64,000 nucleotides of DNA from Corynebacterium sp. ACRPS (GCF_022346005.1 NZ_JAKRMY010000010.1:1-64000); one strand, 5' to 3'. Shown: positions 1-9,653, counted from the stretch's first letter. The notes: generated by a model not told the origin, from the sequence alone. Program-made: numbers and translations.

Positions 1-257
<257 letters not shown>

Positions 258-445
258 GGGGAGACGGGGAGCTTTTGCATTGCTGCGATGGCACGGCAGC
301 TGTATGCGCCAGTGCCGCAGGTATGTGGAGGGAAAATGGGTTAATCGCACACGGGAAGCGAATTGAACTCGGAGAGCTTTAGCCTTCGTTGCATCGGCCT
401 GAGGATCCAAGGCGCGCCCTCCACACAATGCGGGGTGGCGCGTTG

Positions 446-451
446 TAGAAT
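446..451 (+). promoter_or_regulatory. -10 box TAGAAT, leaderless start of sepIVA
   Basis: TAGAAT lies 7 nt before the ATG at 459, and no Shine-Dalgarno sequence precedes that ATG. This spacing puts the transcription start at or next to the start codon. Confidence 0.55.
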
Positions 452-458
452 TCCCAGC

Positions 459-1226
459 ATGTACCGTGTCTTTGAATCCCTTGATGAATTAGTTCAGCAT
501 TTGGAGCAGGCTTCTGGCTTTCCCATGACCTCCAATTGCTTGGTCCCCCGCCATGAGATGCTGGCGCTTCTCGATGACCTGCGCAACGCGCTGCCCGTAG
601 AAATCGACGATGCGCAGGACGTTTTAGACAAGCAAGACGAGATTATCCGCGGCGCCGAAGAGCGTGCGGATAACACCATTAATGAGGCGTCTGCGGAGGC
701 CACCGACATGGTGAGCCAGGCGCGCCAAGAGGCCGATACCACGGTTGCGCAGGCAGAAGAACATGCGCAGCGGCTAGTGGCCGATGCCGAGGCACGCGCT
801 CAAAACACTGTTGAGCAAGCCCGCGCAGATGCGGACCGCACCATTGCTCAGGCCAATGAGGAATACGAGCGCTCGGTGGCTGAGGGCCGCCAGGAACAAG
901 AGCGTTTGGTTTCCGAATCTGAAGTTGTGCGCCGCGCCAACGAAGAAGCCAACCGGATCGTGGAGACCGCATACACCGAATCCAACCGGCTGCGCACGGA
1001 GTGCGATGACTTTGTAGATAGCAAGCTCAGCGAATTTGAAAGCTCCCTCAGTGGCCTCTTGCGCACCGTAAACTCCGATCGTTCCGCCCTGCGCGGTGGG
1101 GCCGGCGTGCGCTCTCGCGGCGGCGACTACCTGCCGTCCACGAACGCCGGTTCTTCCCGCGGTGGTGCTAGCACCCCGCGCTACGGTGAGGGCGACGGCT
1201 ACGAGCGCCGTTACACCGAGCGCTAA
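459..1226 (+). CDS. sepIVA: DivIVA-like septation protein SepIVA
   Basis: This 255-residue protein begins MYRVFESLDELVQHLEQA. It continues into a long Ala/Glu/Gln/Arg-rich coiled coil (about residues 50-205) and ends in a Gly/Ser/Arg/Tyr-rich disordered tail. Both the architecture and the position just upstream of the DUF177-rnc-mutM-smc block match mycobacterial SepIVA (Rv2927c), a cytoplasmic DivIVA relative needed for septation and polar envelope growth. The ATG at 459 is preferred over an upstream TTG (363) because the N-terminus from MYRVFE resembles the family and a -10 box lies 7 nt upstream. A strong hairpin terminator follows the stop. The role is transferred from the mycobacterial homologue. 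Confidence 0.8.
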   Translation: MYRVFESLDELVQHLEQASGFPMTSNCLVPRHEMLALLDDLRNALPVEIDDAQDVLDKQDEIIRGAEERADNTINEASAEATDMVSQARQEADTTVAQAEEHAQRLVADAEARAQNTVEQARADADRTIAQANEEYERSVAEGRQEQERLVSESEVVRRANEEANRIVETAYTESNRLRTECDDFVDSKLSEFESSLSGLLRTVNSDRSALRGGAGVRSRGGDYLPSTNAGSSRGGASTPRYGEGDGYERRYTER

Positions 1227-1256
1227 AGGCGTAAGTTACAAGGCACGACGCTTAAA

Positions 1257-1310
1257 AAGTCCTGCTGCACGGGTGATTTGCGAAAATCGCGTCACCGTGT
1301 AGCAGGACTT
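1257..1310 (+). terminator. bidirectional terminator, sepIVA / membrane protein
   Basis: aagtcctgct (1257-1266) pairs with agcaggactt (1301-1310), extended inward by further paired bases around a gcg-aaaa-tcgc centre. Runs of A upstream and T downstream let it serve both convergent genes. Confidence 0.85.
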
Positions 1311-1327
1311 ATTGTGCTTGTGGGAGG

Positions 1328-1945
1328 CTAGACCGAGCTGCGAGAGTTGGAGTAGCGCGGCGTGGGGGACGATGAGGGGGCATCGGCAAGCGCGGCGTCA
1401 GCAGTATTCGTAGCAGGGTGAGGGCGCTGGCTCTGGACCGCTACGAAGGCTACAATCCCCGCGCTGACCAGGCCGGGTAAGAGGAAGGTGACCAGGGCCG
1501 TGGTGAAGTAGGAGGTGAGCGAGGTCATCGAGCCGCTCATAAAGTCTTGGGGGAAGAACATCGCGCTAAGACTAATAACCGCGCCTGCGGTCAGGAACAT
1601 GGCGCCGACGCAAAGCAGCGCGCAGGCAAGGGCTTCGCGCGAGAGCCACGTAATGGCGGCGGCGCTGGCGGAAAATACAAGGGCGCCGGTAAGCACCGTG
1701 AGGTCGAGGCCGGAGGGAATGACCAAAATCGCGCCGGAGATAAGCCCCGCACACATGCTGAGGATGAGGGCGGAGGAAAGGCGCAGGCCCTTGTCGCCGT
1801 AGATGCCAGAGTGGTCAGCCTTGGGCAGGCGATGGAGGACTAACCCAGAGATGACCAAGAAGGTGGCGGGAAGGCAGCACAACACTCCGAATCTAGGAGC
1901 GATAGCGCTCAAATCTCCTGAGGCCGCGGCCAAGTGGTAAGTCAT
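1328..1945 (-). CDS. small integral membrane protein, function unknown
   Basis: I do not recognise this 205-residue protein. It has four or five hydrophobic segments. The first is near residues 18-38, followed by segments around 58-78, 83-100, 105-128 and 143-168, with a Pro/Ser/Ala-rich hydrophilic C-tail of about 35 residues. There is no catalytic motif or signal peptidase site. It is convergent with sepIVA and divergent from the DUF177 gene. A TAGCCT -10 box stands 6 nt before its ATG with no ribosome-binding site, so it is probably read from a leaderless mRNA. An uncharacterised actinobacterial membrane protein is the safest call. Confidence 0.65.
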   Translation of the reverse strand: MTYHLAAASGDLSAIAPRFGVLCCLPATFLVISGLVLHRLPKADHSGIYGDKGLRLSSALILSMCAGLISGAILVIPSGLDLTVLTGALVFSASAAAITWLSREALACALLCVGAMFLTAGAVISLSAMFFPQDFMSGSMTSLTSYFTTALVTFLLPGLVSAGIVAFVAVQSQRPHPATNTADAALADAPSSSPTPRYSNSRSSV

Positions 1946-1951
1946 GCTTTC

Positions 1952-1957
1952 AGGCTA
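1952..1957 (-). promoter_or_regulatory. -10 box TAGCCT, leaderless start (minus strand)
   Basis: On the minus strand TAGCCT is followed by 6 nt and then the ATG (1945-1943) of the small membrane protein gene. No Shine-Dalgarno sequence is present. Confidence 0.45.
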
Positions 1958-2079
1958 AGGCCGCCGCGGCCTGCAGGAAAGGGAAAACCGGCAAGCCATA
2001 GCGCTTTATGCCCAAACCTTCAGTTTCTTGCCAGAAAATGCGGTCGTGCCAGCAACTACGCGGAGTTTGCGAGGCAGGG

Positions 2080-2085
2080 TAGACT
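2080..2085 (+). promoter_or_regulatory. -10 box TAGACT upstream of the DUF177 gene
   Basis: TAGACT is followed by 10 nt and the ATG at 2096, with no ribosome-binding site. The transcript would have a leader of 0-4 nt. It probably drives the DUF177-rnc-mutM operon. Confidence 0.5.
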
Positions 2086-2095
2086 ACCAACTGTT

Positions 2096-2644
2096 ATGAC
2101 ATCTCCATTGAAGTTCGATGTGGGCGAATTATTAAACGCCCAAGGCGCTGACGTAATGCCGGAACAACGCACCCAGACGGGCCCTGCACCGGAAAGGATC
2201 GGCGTGGAAATGATCGCCATCCCCAAAGGCGAAGATCTCACCGTTGCCGCGACCCTGACCCCGCTGGGTTCAGGCGTTCTGGTTGATGCAGATATCTCGG
2301 GTGTTCTCACGGGCGAGTGTGCGCGCTGCTTAAAAGAGCTACACCCGCAGCTGGATTTGCACGTGACCCAGGTTTTTGCCGCCGATGAATCCTTTGTCAG
2401 CGGCGATGACGCCGATTCTGACGATGCCGGTTCGGGCGATGAAATCCCCGAAATCCAAGACGATGAGCTGGATCTACTCCAGGCGGTGATTGATGAAGTC
2501 GGCCTGAACCTTCCCTTCGCCCCCGTCTGCGAAGACGGCTGCGATATTCAGACCCCAGAGGGTTTGACCACCGGAATCTCCGGGGAAGAAGAGGAAGAGG
2601 AGAAGATAGACCCGCGCTGGGCAGGTCTGGAGAAGTTCCTATGA
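2096..2644 (+). CDS. DUF177 (YceD-type) protein
   Basis: This 182-residue acidic protein corresponds to YceD/DUF177 (Rv2926c in M. tuberculosis). It has the family's CARC motif in GVLTGECARCLKEL and a C-terminal CEDGC plus DPRWAGLEKF ending. YceD-family proteins are linked to 23S rRNA and 50S metabolism. An Asp/Glu-rich loop around residues 100-125 and a run of six Glu near the C-terminus make it strongly acidic. The ATG at 2096 was chosen because the longer frame back to 1934 has no conserved content and a -10 box lies inside it. It overlaps rnc by four bases (ATGA). The rpmF gene that often follows yceD in other phyla is absent here. Confidence 0.8.
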   Translation: MTSPLKFDVGELLNAQGADVMPEQRTQTGPAPERIGVEMIAIPKGEDLTVAATLTPLGSGVLVDADISGVLTGECARCLKELHPQLDLHVTQVFAADESFVSGDDADSDDAGSGDEIPEIQDDELDLLQAVIDEVGLNLPFAPVCEDGCDIQTPEGLTTGISGEEEEEEKIDPRWAGLEKFL

Positions 2645-3411
2645 GCCGCAAGAAGAAGCTGACCGGGCACGAGGCATGGGAGGCCGCCTTTGCGGCGGTG
2701 GACCACAGCTCGCTCTTGGAATCGCTCGGCGTTGCCCTGGAACCGGACAGTCTGCGCTTGGCGCTCACACACCGTTCCTTTGCCAATGAAAACGGCCACC
2801 TGCCTAATAACGAGCGCCTTGAGTTCTTGGGCGATGCCGTCTTAGGGCTATCGGTGGCCGCGAAGCTGTACGTGACGTATCCATCGCGCCCGGAATCCGA
2901 TATCTCTAAGATGCGCGCCTCCATTGTCTCGCGCTATGGGCTTTCCGATATCGCGCGTGAGATTAACCTGGGTCCGCATATCTTATTGGGCAAGGGCGAG
3001 CAGTCCACCGGTGGGCGGGATAAGGATTCCATCCTTGCGGATACCACCGAGGCGATTTTTGGTGCCATTTACCGCGAGCACGGCTTTGAAACCGCCCGCG
3101 ATGTCATCCTGCGCCTCTTTGCGGAAAAGATCGATAATGCCTCCGTCAGCGGGCGCCACTTGGACTGGAAGACCACCTTGCAAGAGCTGTGTGCTGAGTT
3201 GAAAGCACCCATGCCGGTCTATTCGGCTACCGCTACCGGCCCAGAACACGATCAAACCTTCAGCGCGGTTGCCACCGTCGCCGGGCTGACCGTGGGAAAT
3301 GGGCAGGGCCACAATAAGAAATTAGCGGAGCAGCAGGCCGCGCAAGAAGCATGCCAAACCCTGCGCGAAACCCCGTTGCTGGTGCAAGGGACCGCCCATA
3401 AAGAAGGCTAA
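2641..3411 (+). CDS. rnc: ribonuclease III
   Basis: This 256-residue enzyme cleaves double-stranded RNA in rRNA precursors and some mRNAs. The N-terminal catalytic domain carries the signature NERLEFLGDAVLGL at about residues 57-70, and the later conserved DTTEAIFGAIY supplies the second acidic cluster. A C-terminal double-stranded-RNA-binding domain ends in GHNKKLAEQQAAQEAC. Length and domain order are normal for the family. The start codon overlaps the DUF177 stop, and mutM begins 3 nt after the stop, so the three genes form one operon with coupled translation. Confidence 0.97.
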   Translation: MSRKKKLTGHEAWEAAFAAVDHSSLLESLGVALEPDSLRLALTHRSFANENGHLPNNERLEFLGDAVLGLSVAAKLYVTYPSRPESDISKMRASIVSRYGLSDIAREINLGPHILLGKGEQSTGGRDKDSILADTTEAIFGAIYREHGFETARDVILRLFAEKIDNASVSGRHLDWKTTLQELCAELKAPMPVYSATATGPEHDQTFSAVATVAGLTVGNGQGHNKKLAEQQAAQEACQTLRETPLLVQGTAHKEG

Positions 3412-3414
3412 ATA

Positions 3415-4230
3415 ATGCCAGAGTTGCCCGAAGTAGAATCGGTGCGCCGCGGGGTGGAAACCTACGTCGTGGGCAAAGAAATTACGGCGGTAGACATTGC
3501 GCACCCGCGGGCGAACCGCGGCCAAGATGAACCGCTGGCGGGCCTTGTCGTGGGCAAGGAAATCGCCGCGGTGGCCCGCCGCGGCAAATTCATGTGGCTG
3601 GAATTCGTGGGGGAGGACCCGATGGATAGCCACCGCGACGTGCTTTTTATTCACTTAGGCATGTCGGGTCAGTTGCGCATCGGCCCTACCGATTCGCCGC
3701 ACCGCCGCATCACGGTAGGGCTCAGCGATGGCACCGACCTGCACTTTGTGGACCAGCGCACCTTTGGATACTGGCTATATGCGCCGTGGTCCAAGATCTC
3801 CCATATCGGCTTGGATCCCCTGGAACCCGATTTTGATATCGCTAGCGCTGCGCGCCGCCTGCGGCAGAAGAAAACCGCGGCAAAAACGGCGCTATTGGAT
3901 CAATCGCTGGTATCTGGCATTGGCAATATCTACGCAGATGAAGCGCTGTGGGCAGCACGCATTTCACCGCGCAAGAAAGCTTCTGCGCTGCGGCAAAAAG
4001 ACGCCGTGGCGCTATTAAGCGCGGCGCAGACCGTGATGTCTGCCGCCCTCAAAGCGGGGGGAACGAGCTTTGATTCTTTGTACGTTAACGTCAATGGTGA
4101 ATCCGGCTATTTCGCGCGCTCGCTTGCAGCTTATGGCCGCGCTGGCCAGCCATGTTCCCGCTGCGGCACGCCCATTGAGCGGTGTGTTATCGGGGGACGC
4201 TCGAGCCATTATTGCCCCCACTGCCAATAA
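3415..4230 (+). CDS. mutM: formamidopyrimidine-DNA glycosylase
   Basis: This 271-residue bifunctional glycosylase/AP lyase removes 8-oxoguanine and ring-opened purines. The N-terminus MPELPEVE supplies the catalytic Pro2 and Glu3. A helix-two-turn-helix region contains LVSGIGNIYADEALW, and the C-terminal zinc finger is CSRCGTPIERC ... CPHC. All catalytic and zinc ligands are present, so the enzyme should be active. It is the last gene of the DUF177-rnc-mutM operon. The next gene (the symporter at 4284) has its own leaderless-type promoter inside the 53-bp gap. Confidence 0.97.
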   Translation: MPELPEVESVRRGVETYVVGKEITAVDIAHPRANRGQDEPLAGLVVGKEIAAVARRGKFMWLEFVGEDPMDSHRDVLFIHLGMSGQLRIGPTDSPHRRITVGLSDGTDLHFVDQRTFGYWLYAPWSKISHIGLDPLEPDFDIASAARRLRQKKTAAKTALLDQSLVSGIGNIYADEALWAARISPRKKASALRQKDAVALLSAAQTVMSAALKAGGTSFDSLYVNVNGESGYFARSLAAYGRAGQPCSRCGTPIERCVIGGRSSHYCPHCQ

Positions 4231-4270
4231 TCTCGCACCCGTGAGGTTCACGTTGTGCACCTTCAGGCAG

Positions 4271-4276
4271 TAAATT
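4271..4276 (+). promoter_or_regulatory. -10 box TAAATT, leaderless start of symporter
   Basis: TAAATT is followed by 7 nt and the ATG at 4284. There is no Shine-Dalgarno sequence. Confidence 0.5.
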
Positions 4277-4283
4277 AATTCGC

Positions 4284-5786
4284 ATGGAATTTCTCGAAAA
4301 TGTCGTCACGACATTTAACGATGGCGTGTGGACATACATCCTGCCCTGGCTGCTTATCGGTGCAGGCCTGTTATTTGGCGCTCGTACCGCGGTGGTGCAG
4401 ATTCGCAAAGTACCCGATATGCTGCGCGCCGTGGTCGAGCGACCCAACAGCGATGATGAGGATGAGGGCGCAGGAAGCGGGGGAATCTCCGCATTTAAGG
4501 CATTTACCATCTCCGCAGCATCGCGCGTGGGCACCGGCAACGTTGCCGGCGTCGCGGTGGCCATCTCCGTAGGCGGACCTGGCGCCGTCTTCTGGATGTG
4601 GATCATCGCCCTCCTTGGTGGTGCGACCGCCTTCGTGGAATCCACCCTGGCGCAGCTGTGGAAGGTCCGCAATGGCGATACGTACCGCGGCGGGCCGGCC
4701 TACTACATGAAGCGTGGCCTGGGCTGGGGCCCGCTCGGCGTTCTTTTCTCTATTGCTATCGTCTTTACCTTTGGCTTGGTCTATAACTCCTTCCAGACCA
4801 ACGCCATTGTAGAGGCCGTGGCCTTTTCCTTCGGCCGCGAAGACGATGCCACCTTTGGCTCCATCATTGGCATCATCATCGCGATTGCCGCGGGCCTCAT
4901 CATTTTTGGCGGCGTGAAGCGCATTGCCAATATCACCCAGGTAGTCGTTCCGTTTATGGCCCTGGCGTACCTGCTCATAGGTGGCTTCGTGGTCATTACG
5001 AACTTTGACAAGGTCCCGGGCATGCTGGGCGATATCATCGGCCACGCGCTTGGCTTTAAGGAAATCGCCGGTGCGGGCATCAGCACCGCTATGATGAAGG
5101 GCATCCAGCGTGGCCTGTTTTCCAATGAGGCCGGCGAAGGTTCTGCTCCTAACGCGGCGGCGACCGCCACCGTCTCCCACCCGGTAAAGCAGGGCCTGGT
5201 GCAGACCTTGGGCGTGTACTTCGACACCATCGTGGTCTGTACCATTACCGCCTTCCTGATCCTGCTTGGCCCGGAAGTTGCCTACGGTGAAGAGGCCGAG
5301 GGCGTTTCCCTTACCCAGGCGGCCTTGTCCGCCGAGGTTGGCCACTGGGGCATTCACTTCGTCAGCTTCATCCTGTTCTTCCTGGCTTTTTCTTCCATCT
5401 TGGGCAATTACTATTTGGCAGAAGCCAACCTGGAATACCTCACCACCAATAAGACGGTGCTCAATACCTTCCGCCTCGTGGTGCTGTTCTTTGTCTGGTT
5501 CGGTGCCGTCGGGTCCCTGCCATTGGTCTTCGCCCTGGCGGATACCGGTGCGGCGACGATGGTGATCCTGAATATCATCGCCATTGTTCCGTTATCCGGC
5601 GTGGCCATTCAATTGCTGAAGAACTTCAACGAGCAGCGCAGTAAGGGAGTCGATCCGGTCTTCCACCGCGATATGCTTCCGGGTGTGCCCGGCGTGGAGT
5701 GCTGGGACGGTTCTGACCCAGTGACCCGCCGCAGCGCTGCGGACCGTAAAATCTTGCGCGATCGCGGCGAGGCCGATCGCTACTAA
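4284..5786 (+). CDS. alanine/glycine:cation symporter (AGCS family)
   Basis: This 500-residue multi-pass membrane protein belongs to the AGCS family, which imports alanine or glycine with Na+. Family hallmarks are GTGNVAGVAVAISVGGPGAV (TM2 region), the GGPAYYMKRGLG segment, and the GLFSNEAGEGSAPNAAATA motif that lines the substrate path. Eight to eleven hydrophobic helices span most of the length. A hydrophilic charged C-tail of about 60 residues faces the cytoplasm. It sits between mutM and acyP, and acyP follows after 18 nt, so the two may be co-transcribed. The substrate is assigned by family only. Confidence 0.9.
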   Translation: MEFLENVVTTFNDGVWTYILPWLLIGAGLLFGARTAVVQIRKVPDMLRAVVERPNSDDEDEGAGSGGISAFKAFTISAASRVGTGNVAGVAVAISVGGPGAVFWMWIIALLGGATAFVESTLAQLWKVRNGDTYRGGPAYYMKRGLGWGPLGVLFSIAIVFTFGLVYNSFQTNAIVEAVAFSFGREDDATFGSIIGIIIAIAAGLIIFGGVKRIANITQVVVPFMALAYLLIGGFVVITNFDKVPGMLGDIIGHALGFKEIAGAGISTAMMKGIQRGLFSNEAGEGSAPNAAATATVSHPVKQGLVQTLGVYFDTIVVCTITAFLILLGPEVAYGEEAEGVSLTQAALSAEVGHWGIHFVSFILFFLAFSSILGNYYLAEANLEYLTTNKTVLNTFRLVVLFFVWFGAVGSLPLVFALADTGAATMVILNIIAIVPLSGVAIQLLKNFNEQRSKGVDPVFHRDMLPGVPGVECWDGSDPVTRRSAADRKILRDRGEADRY

Positions 5787-5804
5787 TGAGGATGGTGCAG
5801 TGAC

Positions 5805-6083
5805 ATGGAAAGAATGACGGCTTTTGTGCACGGCAACGTGCAAGGAGTGGGCTTTCGCTGGTGGACGCGGTCGCGCGCACTGGAATTAGGCCTTTCTGGG
5901 CATGCGACCAACCTGGCAGACGGCCGCGTGCAGGTTGTTGCTGAGGGCCCGCGCACAGACTGCGAGAAGCTCTTGGAACTATTGCAGGAGCAACCGAGCA
6001 CCACCCGCCGCCCCGGCAGCGTCGATTTAGTGGTCGAGCAGTGGGCTGCTGCGAAGGGCGAAAGCGGCTTTGTCGAGCGCTAA
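5805..6083 (+). CDS. acyP: acylphosphatase
   Basis: This 92-residue cytosolic enzyme hydrolyses carboxyl-phosphate bonds such as those of acetyl phosphate. The signature VHGNVQGVGFRWWTR provides the phosphate-binding loop and catalytic Arg. GHATNLADGRVQVVAEGP provides the catalytic Asn in the second motif. Length is standard. The position immediately upstream of smc is conserved in mycobacteria (acyP next to smc). An alternative ATG in the same frame at 5814 would remove only three residues. Confidence 0.95.
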   Translation: MERMTAFVHGNVQGVGFRWWTRSRALELGLSGHATNLADGRVQVVAEGPRTDCEKLLELLQEQPSTTRRPGSVDLVVEQWAAAKGESGFVER

Positions 6084-6127
6084 TAGCCAACCCAATGCTT
6101 GCTGCAACTCGTGTCTTAAAGGCTTGC

Positions 6128-6133
6128 TACACT
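6128..6133 (+). promoter_or_regulatory. -10 box TACACT, leaderless start of smc
   Basis: TACACT is followed by exactly 7 nt and the smc ATG. No ribosome-binding site is present. It is one of the clearest leaderless arrangements in the window. Confidence 0.6.
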
Positions 6134-6140
6134 ATCCCAA

Positions 6141-9100
6141 ATGCACCTGAAATCGCTGACGCTCAAAGGCTTTAAGTCATTCGCGTCGGCGACGTCTCTC
6201 AAATTTGAGCCGGGCATCTGCGCTGTTGTCGGCCCGAACGGTTCCGGCAAATCCAACGTGGTCGATGCCCTTGCCTGGGTCATGGGAGAGGCTAGCGCAA
6301 AGACCCTGCGCGGCGGCAAGATGCAAGACGTCATCTTCGCCGGGGCAGGCGACCGCAAGCAACTGGGCCGAGCCGAGGTCACGCTCACCATCGATAATGC
6401 CGATGGTGCGCTGCCCATCGAGTACTCCGAGGTATCTGTTACCCGCCGCATGTTCCGCGACGGCGCGAGCGAATACGAAATCAATGGGGCAAAGGCCCGG
6501 TTGATGGATATCCAGGAGCTGCTTTCTGATTCCGGCATTGGCCGAGAGATGCACATCATCGTGGGGCAGGGCAAGCTTTCTGAAATTCTAGAATCGCGCC
6601 CCGAGGATCGCCGCTCCTATATCGAGGAAGCCGCAGGTGTCCTCAAACACCGCCGCCGCAAAGAAAAAGCCCAGCGCAAACTCACGGGCATGCAGGCCAA
6701 TTTGGACCGCCTGCAGGATTTGACTGATGAGCTGGGAAAACAACTCAAGCCCTTGGCGCGGCAGGCAGAAGCTGCCCAGCGCGCGGCCACGGTGCAGGCT
6801 GATGTGCGCGATGCGCGCCTGCGCCTGGCCGGAGGCCGCATCGTCGGCCTGCGGCAGAAGCTTTCCGCTGCCGAGCAGACCGCGACGGTCTTATCTACCC
6901 AGGTGGAAGAGACCACGGCGCAGCTCGAAGAAGCGACCGAGCACCAAATGGAGCTGGAAACCCAGCTGGAGGAGGTCAATCCGCAAGCGGAAGCGGCCCA
7001 AAAACTGTGGTTTGATCTCTCGACCTTGTCCGAGCGCATTGCGGCGACCCAGCGCATCGCAGAGGAGCGGGCGGATAATGCCGGGTCCCAGGTCGCCTAT
7101 GCCGGCCAGGATCCGGATGATCTTGAGGCCAAGGCGACGCGCGCGGACGAGGAACACGAGGAGCTCGTGGTAGCGGCAGAAGAAGCTGCGGAGCGGTTAG
7201 AAAGCATTCGGGAGGAAGTGGCGGAGCGTCGGCAAGCATTCGAGGCCGCCGAGCACGAACATATGGCACAGGTGCGCGCCATTGCGGACCGCCGCGAGGG
7301 AGTTGTGCGCCTTTTTGCCGCCGAAGAAAAGGCGGCGGGGCAGGTAGCCAGCGCGGAAGAAGAGCTGGCGCGGCAGGAAGAGGCCGTGGCTTCGCTGCAG
7401 CGCCGCACCCAGAATGCGCAGGCAGAAGCCGCTGAGGTAGCGCAGAAGTTGGATAATTATGCCGCGGAGCGCCAGCCTTTGGAGGAGGCGCATACGCGGG
7501 CTGCCAGCGAGTCCGGTGCTGCCGATAAGCGCTTGGATCAGCTCCGCGATGCCCAGCGCGAGCGCGAGCGCAGTGTCTATACGTTGCGGTCCCGCATCGA
7601 TACGCTGTCCCAGACCATCCCCGAGTCGGTCGAGGTGGGCGAAGAATTCCAGCCATTGGCCGCGTATATTTCCACCACCTATGAATCGGCGGTTGCGGCC
7701 GCGTTGGGCACCTTCGCAGAGGCGCAGGCGGGGCAGTTGACCGAGGGCTTGATTGCGGATCTGGAGAAGGGCCCGCGCTCGGCGCTGCTAGATGCGGCGG
7801 CTTCAGCGCCCGCGAGTTCGTGGCGCGTCGATGCCGATCTGCCGCCGCAAGCTTCCTGGTTGCTGGATCACGTCACGGTGCAACCTGAGGTTTCGGTGGC
7901 GTTGCACCGGCTGCTTGCCGATGTCGCCCTCGTCCCCGATATTGCCCACGGCCGGCGCCTCGTGGCCGATGATCCGCGCCTGCGCGCCGTGACCGCGTCC
8001 GGGGTTGTCATCGGCGAAGGGTGGGTCGAGGTCGGCACCGGTTCCTCGTCCACCGTGGAGGTCACCGCCCGCATCGCGGAGGCTGAAGAGGAGTTAGAGC
8101 AGGCAAATCAAGCCCTGCACGAGCTTTCTGGCACCTTGAAGGGGGCAAAGATTGCCGCCGAGGATGCCCGCGTGACGGCCGCATCCGCCAAGGCAGCATT
8201 GCGGGAGCACGATACCGAGGTTGATGCCTGGAAGCGCGATCATCACCGCCTGGAGAAGCAGTACGAGGCAAATAAGGCGGAGCTGGAAAAGTCCGCGCAG
8301 CGCGCCACCGAGATCGAGATCCGGTTGCAGAAAGCCAACCAGGAGCTTGCCGATGCCCGCGATAGGCTCGCCCGCGTCGATGCCGACGATCAACCAGACG
8401 AGCCCTCGTCCGCCGATAGGGATGCCGCCTCGGCCGCGCTGGAAGAGGTAAAATCCATGGAAATGGAGGCCCAAGTCGCGGCCCGCTCGGCGCAAGAGCG
8501 CGTGGGTCAAGTTGCCGGCAAGGCCGATAATTTGCGGCGCCAGGCCCAACACGAGCGCCAAGCGAAGGCCCGCCATGAACAGGCCATGGCCCGCCGCAAG
8601 GCGCAGGGGCAATTGGCATCAGCGGTGGCACGGCACGCACAGGACTTGGCAGCCCGGGCAAACCAGCTTTTAAGCCGCGCCACCTCCGAGCGCGATGAGT
8701 TTGTCCACGAGCGCAACTCCTTAAATTCCCAATTGCAGCAGGCCAAGCAGGCGGTATCGGCCGCACGTCAAAATAGCGACCGGCTAACAGCACGGGCGCA
8801 TGAAGCAGAGCTAGCTCGTTCGCAGGCGCAGGTGCGCCTAGATGAAGCCGAAAAAAAGATTGGCGAACAACTGGGCATCGCTATCGCTGACCTTTTGCGC
8901 GATTTCACCCCGGGCGAAGACTTCGACCGCAGCGCGGAAAAGTCGCGACTGCAGCAGGCGGAAAAGGATTTGAACTCCTTGGGCAAGGTCAACCCCTTGG
9001 CCTTGGAGGAATATAAGGCGCTGGAAGAGCGCTACAGCTACCTTTCTACGCAGCTAGACGATGTCATCCAAGCCCGCCAGGATCTCGCCGGGGTGATTTC

Positions 9101-9653
9101 GGACGTGGATAAGCAGATCCTGCAGCTGTTTACCGATGCCTGGCGGGATGTGGAAGCAGAGTTTCCCAAGGTATTCAATACCCTCTTCCCGGGTGGAGAG
9201 GGCCGGTTAATCCTTACCGAGCCAGAAGACATGCTCACCACCGGCATCGAGGTCGAAGCCCGGCCGCCAGGCAAGAAGGTCAAGCGCCTGTCGCTGCTTT
9301 CCGGCGGCGAGAAATCCCTTACCGCGCTGGCCATGCTCGTGGCGATCTTCCGTGCGCGCCCCAGCCCGTTCTACGTCATGGATGAGGTCGAGGCAGCGCT
9401 TGATGATGTCAACCTGCGCCGGCTCATCGCCTTATTCGAGGAACTGCGGAAAGATTCCCAGCTCATTGTCATCACGCACCAAAAGCCGACCATGGATGTG
9501 GCCAATGTCCTCTATGGCGTGACCATGCGCGGCGATGGCATCACCCGGGTCATCTCCCAGCGCATGAATCCAGCCGGACTCGCGCCGGGAGCCGAGCAAG
9601 CGAGCCAGGATGCGACGCGGCTTGGAGTTGATGCACCGCAATCAACGGAATAG
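6141..9653 (+). CDS. smc: chromosome segregation ATPase SMC
   Basis: This 1170-residue condensin subunit organises and helps segregate the nucleoid. The N-terminal head has Walker A GPNGSGKSN (about residues 32-40). It is followed by a long coiled coil, a globular hinge at roughly residues 495-640, and a returning coiled coil. The C-terminal head carries the ABC signature LLSGGEKSLTALAML and Walker B FYVMDEVEAALDD. All ATPase motifs are intact and length is typical. ScpA and ScpB partners are not encoded nearby. The next gene, ftsY, starts 54 nt later and has its own possible -10 box. This is the usual actinobacterial smc-ftsY pairing. Confidence 0.98.
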   Translation: MHLKSLTLKGFKSFASATSLKFEPGICAVVGPNGSGKSNVVDALAWVMGEASAKTLRGGKMQDVIFAGAGDRKQLGRAEVTLTIDNADGALPIEYSEVSVTRRMFRDGASEYEINGAKARLMDIQELLSDSGIGREMHIIVGQGKLSEILESRPEDRRSYIEEAAGVLKHRRRKEKAQRKLTGMQANLDRLQDLTDELGKQLKPLARQAEAAQRAATVQADVRDARLRLAGGRIVGLRQKLSAAEQTATVLSTQVEETTAQLEEATEHQMELETQLEEVNPQAEAAQKLWFDLSTLSERIAATQRIAEERADNAGSQVAYAGQDPDDLEAKATRADEEHEELVVAAEEAAERLESIREEVAERRQAFEAAEHEHMAQVRAIADRREGVVRLFAAEEKAAGQVASAEEELARQEEAVASLQRRTQNAQAEAAEVAQKLDNYAAERQPLEEAHTRAASESGAADKRLDQLRDAQRERERSVYTLRSRIDTLSQTIPESVEVGEEFQPLAAYISTTYESAVAAALGTFAEAQAGQLTEGLIADLEKGPRSALLDAAASAPASSWRVDADLPPQASWLLDHVTVQPEVSVALHRLLADVALVPDIAHGRRLVADDPRLRAVTASGVVIGEGWVEVGTGSSSTVEVTARIAEAEEELEQANQALHELSGTLKGAKIAAEDARVTAASAKAALREHDTEVDAWKRDHHRLEKQYEANKAELEKSAQRATEIEIRLQKANQELADARDRLARVDADDQPDEPSSADRDAASAALEEVKSMEMEAQVAARSAQERVGQVAGKADNLRRQAQHERQAKARHEQAMARRKAQGQLASAVARHAQDLAARANQLLSRATSERDEFVHERNSLNSQLQQAKQAVSAARQNSDRLTARAHEAELARSQAQVRLDEAEKKIGEQLGIAIADLLRDFTPGEDFDRSAEKSRLQQAEKDLNSLGKVNPLALEEYKALEERYSYLSTQLDDVIQARQDLAGVISDVDKQILQLFTDAWRDVEAEFPKVFNTLFPGGEGRLILTEPEDMLTTGIEVEARPPGKKVKRLSLLSGGEKSLTALAMLVAIFRARPSPFYVMDEVEAALDDVNLRRLIALFEELRKDSQLIVITHQKPTMDVANVLYGVTMRGDGITRVISQRMNPAGLAPGAEQASQDATRLGVDAPQSTE

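Noticed and set aside
4371..5357. 328-codon minus-strand frame opposite the alanine symporter
   Set aside because: Antisense shadow of a GC-rich gene with His/Gly/Asp-rich nonsense composition. The plus strand encodes a clear AGCS protein.
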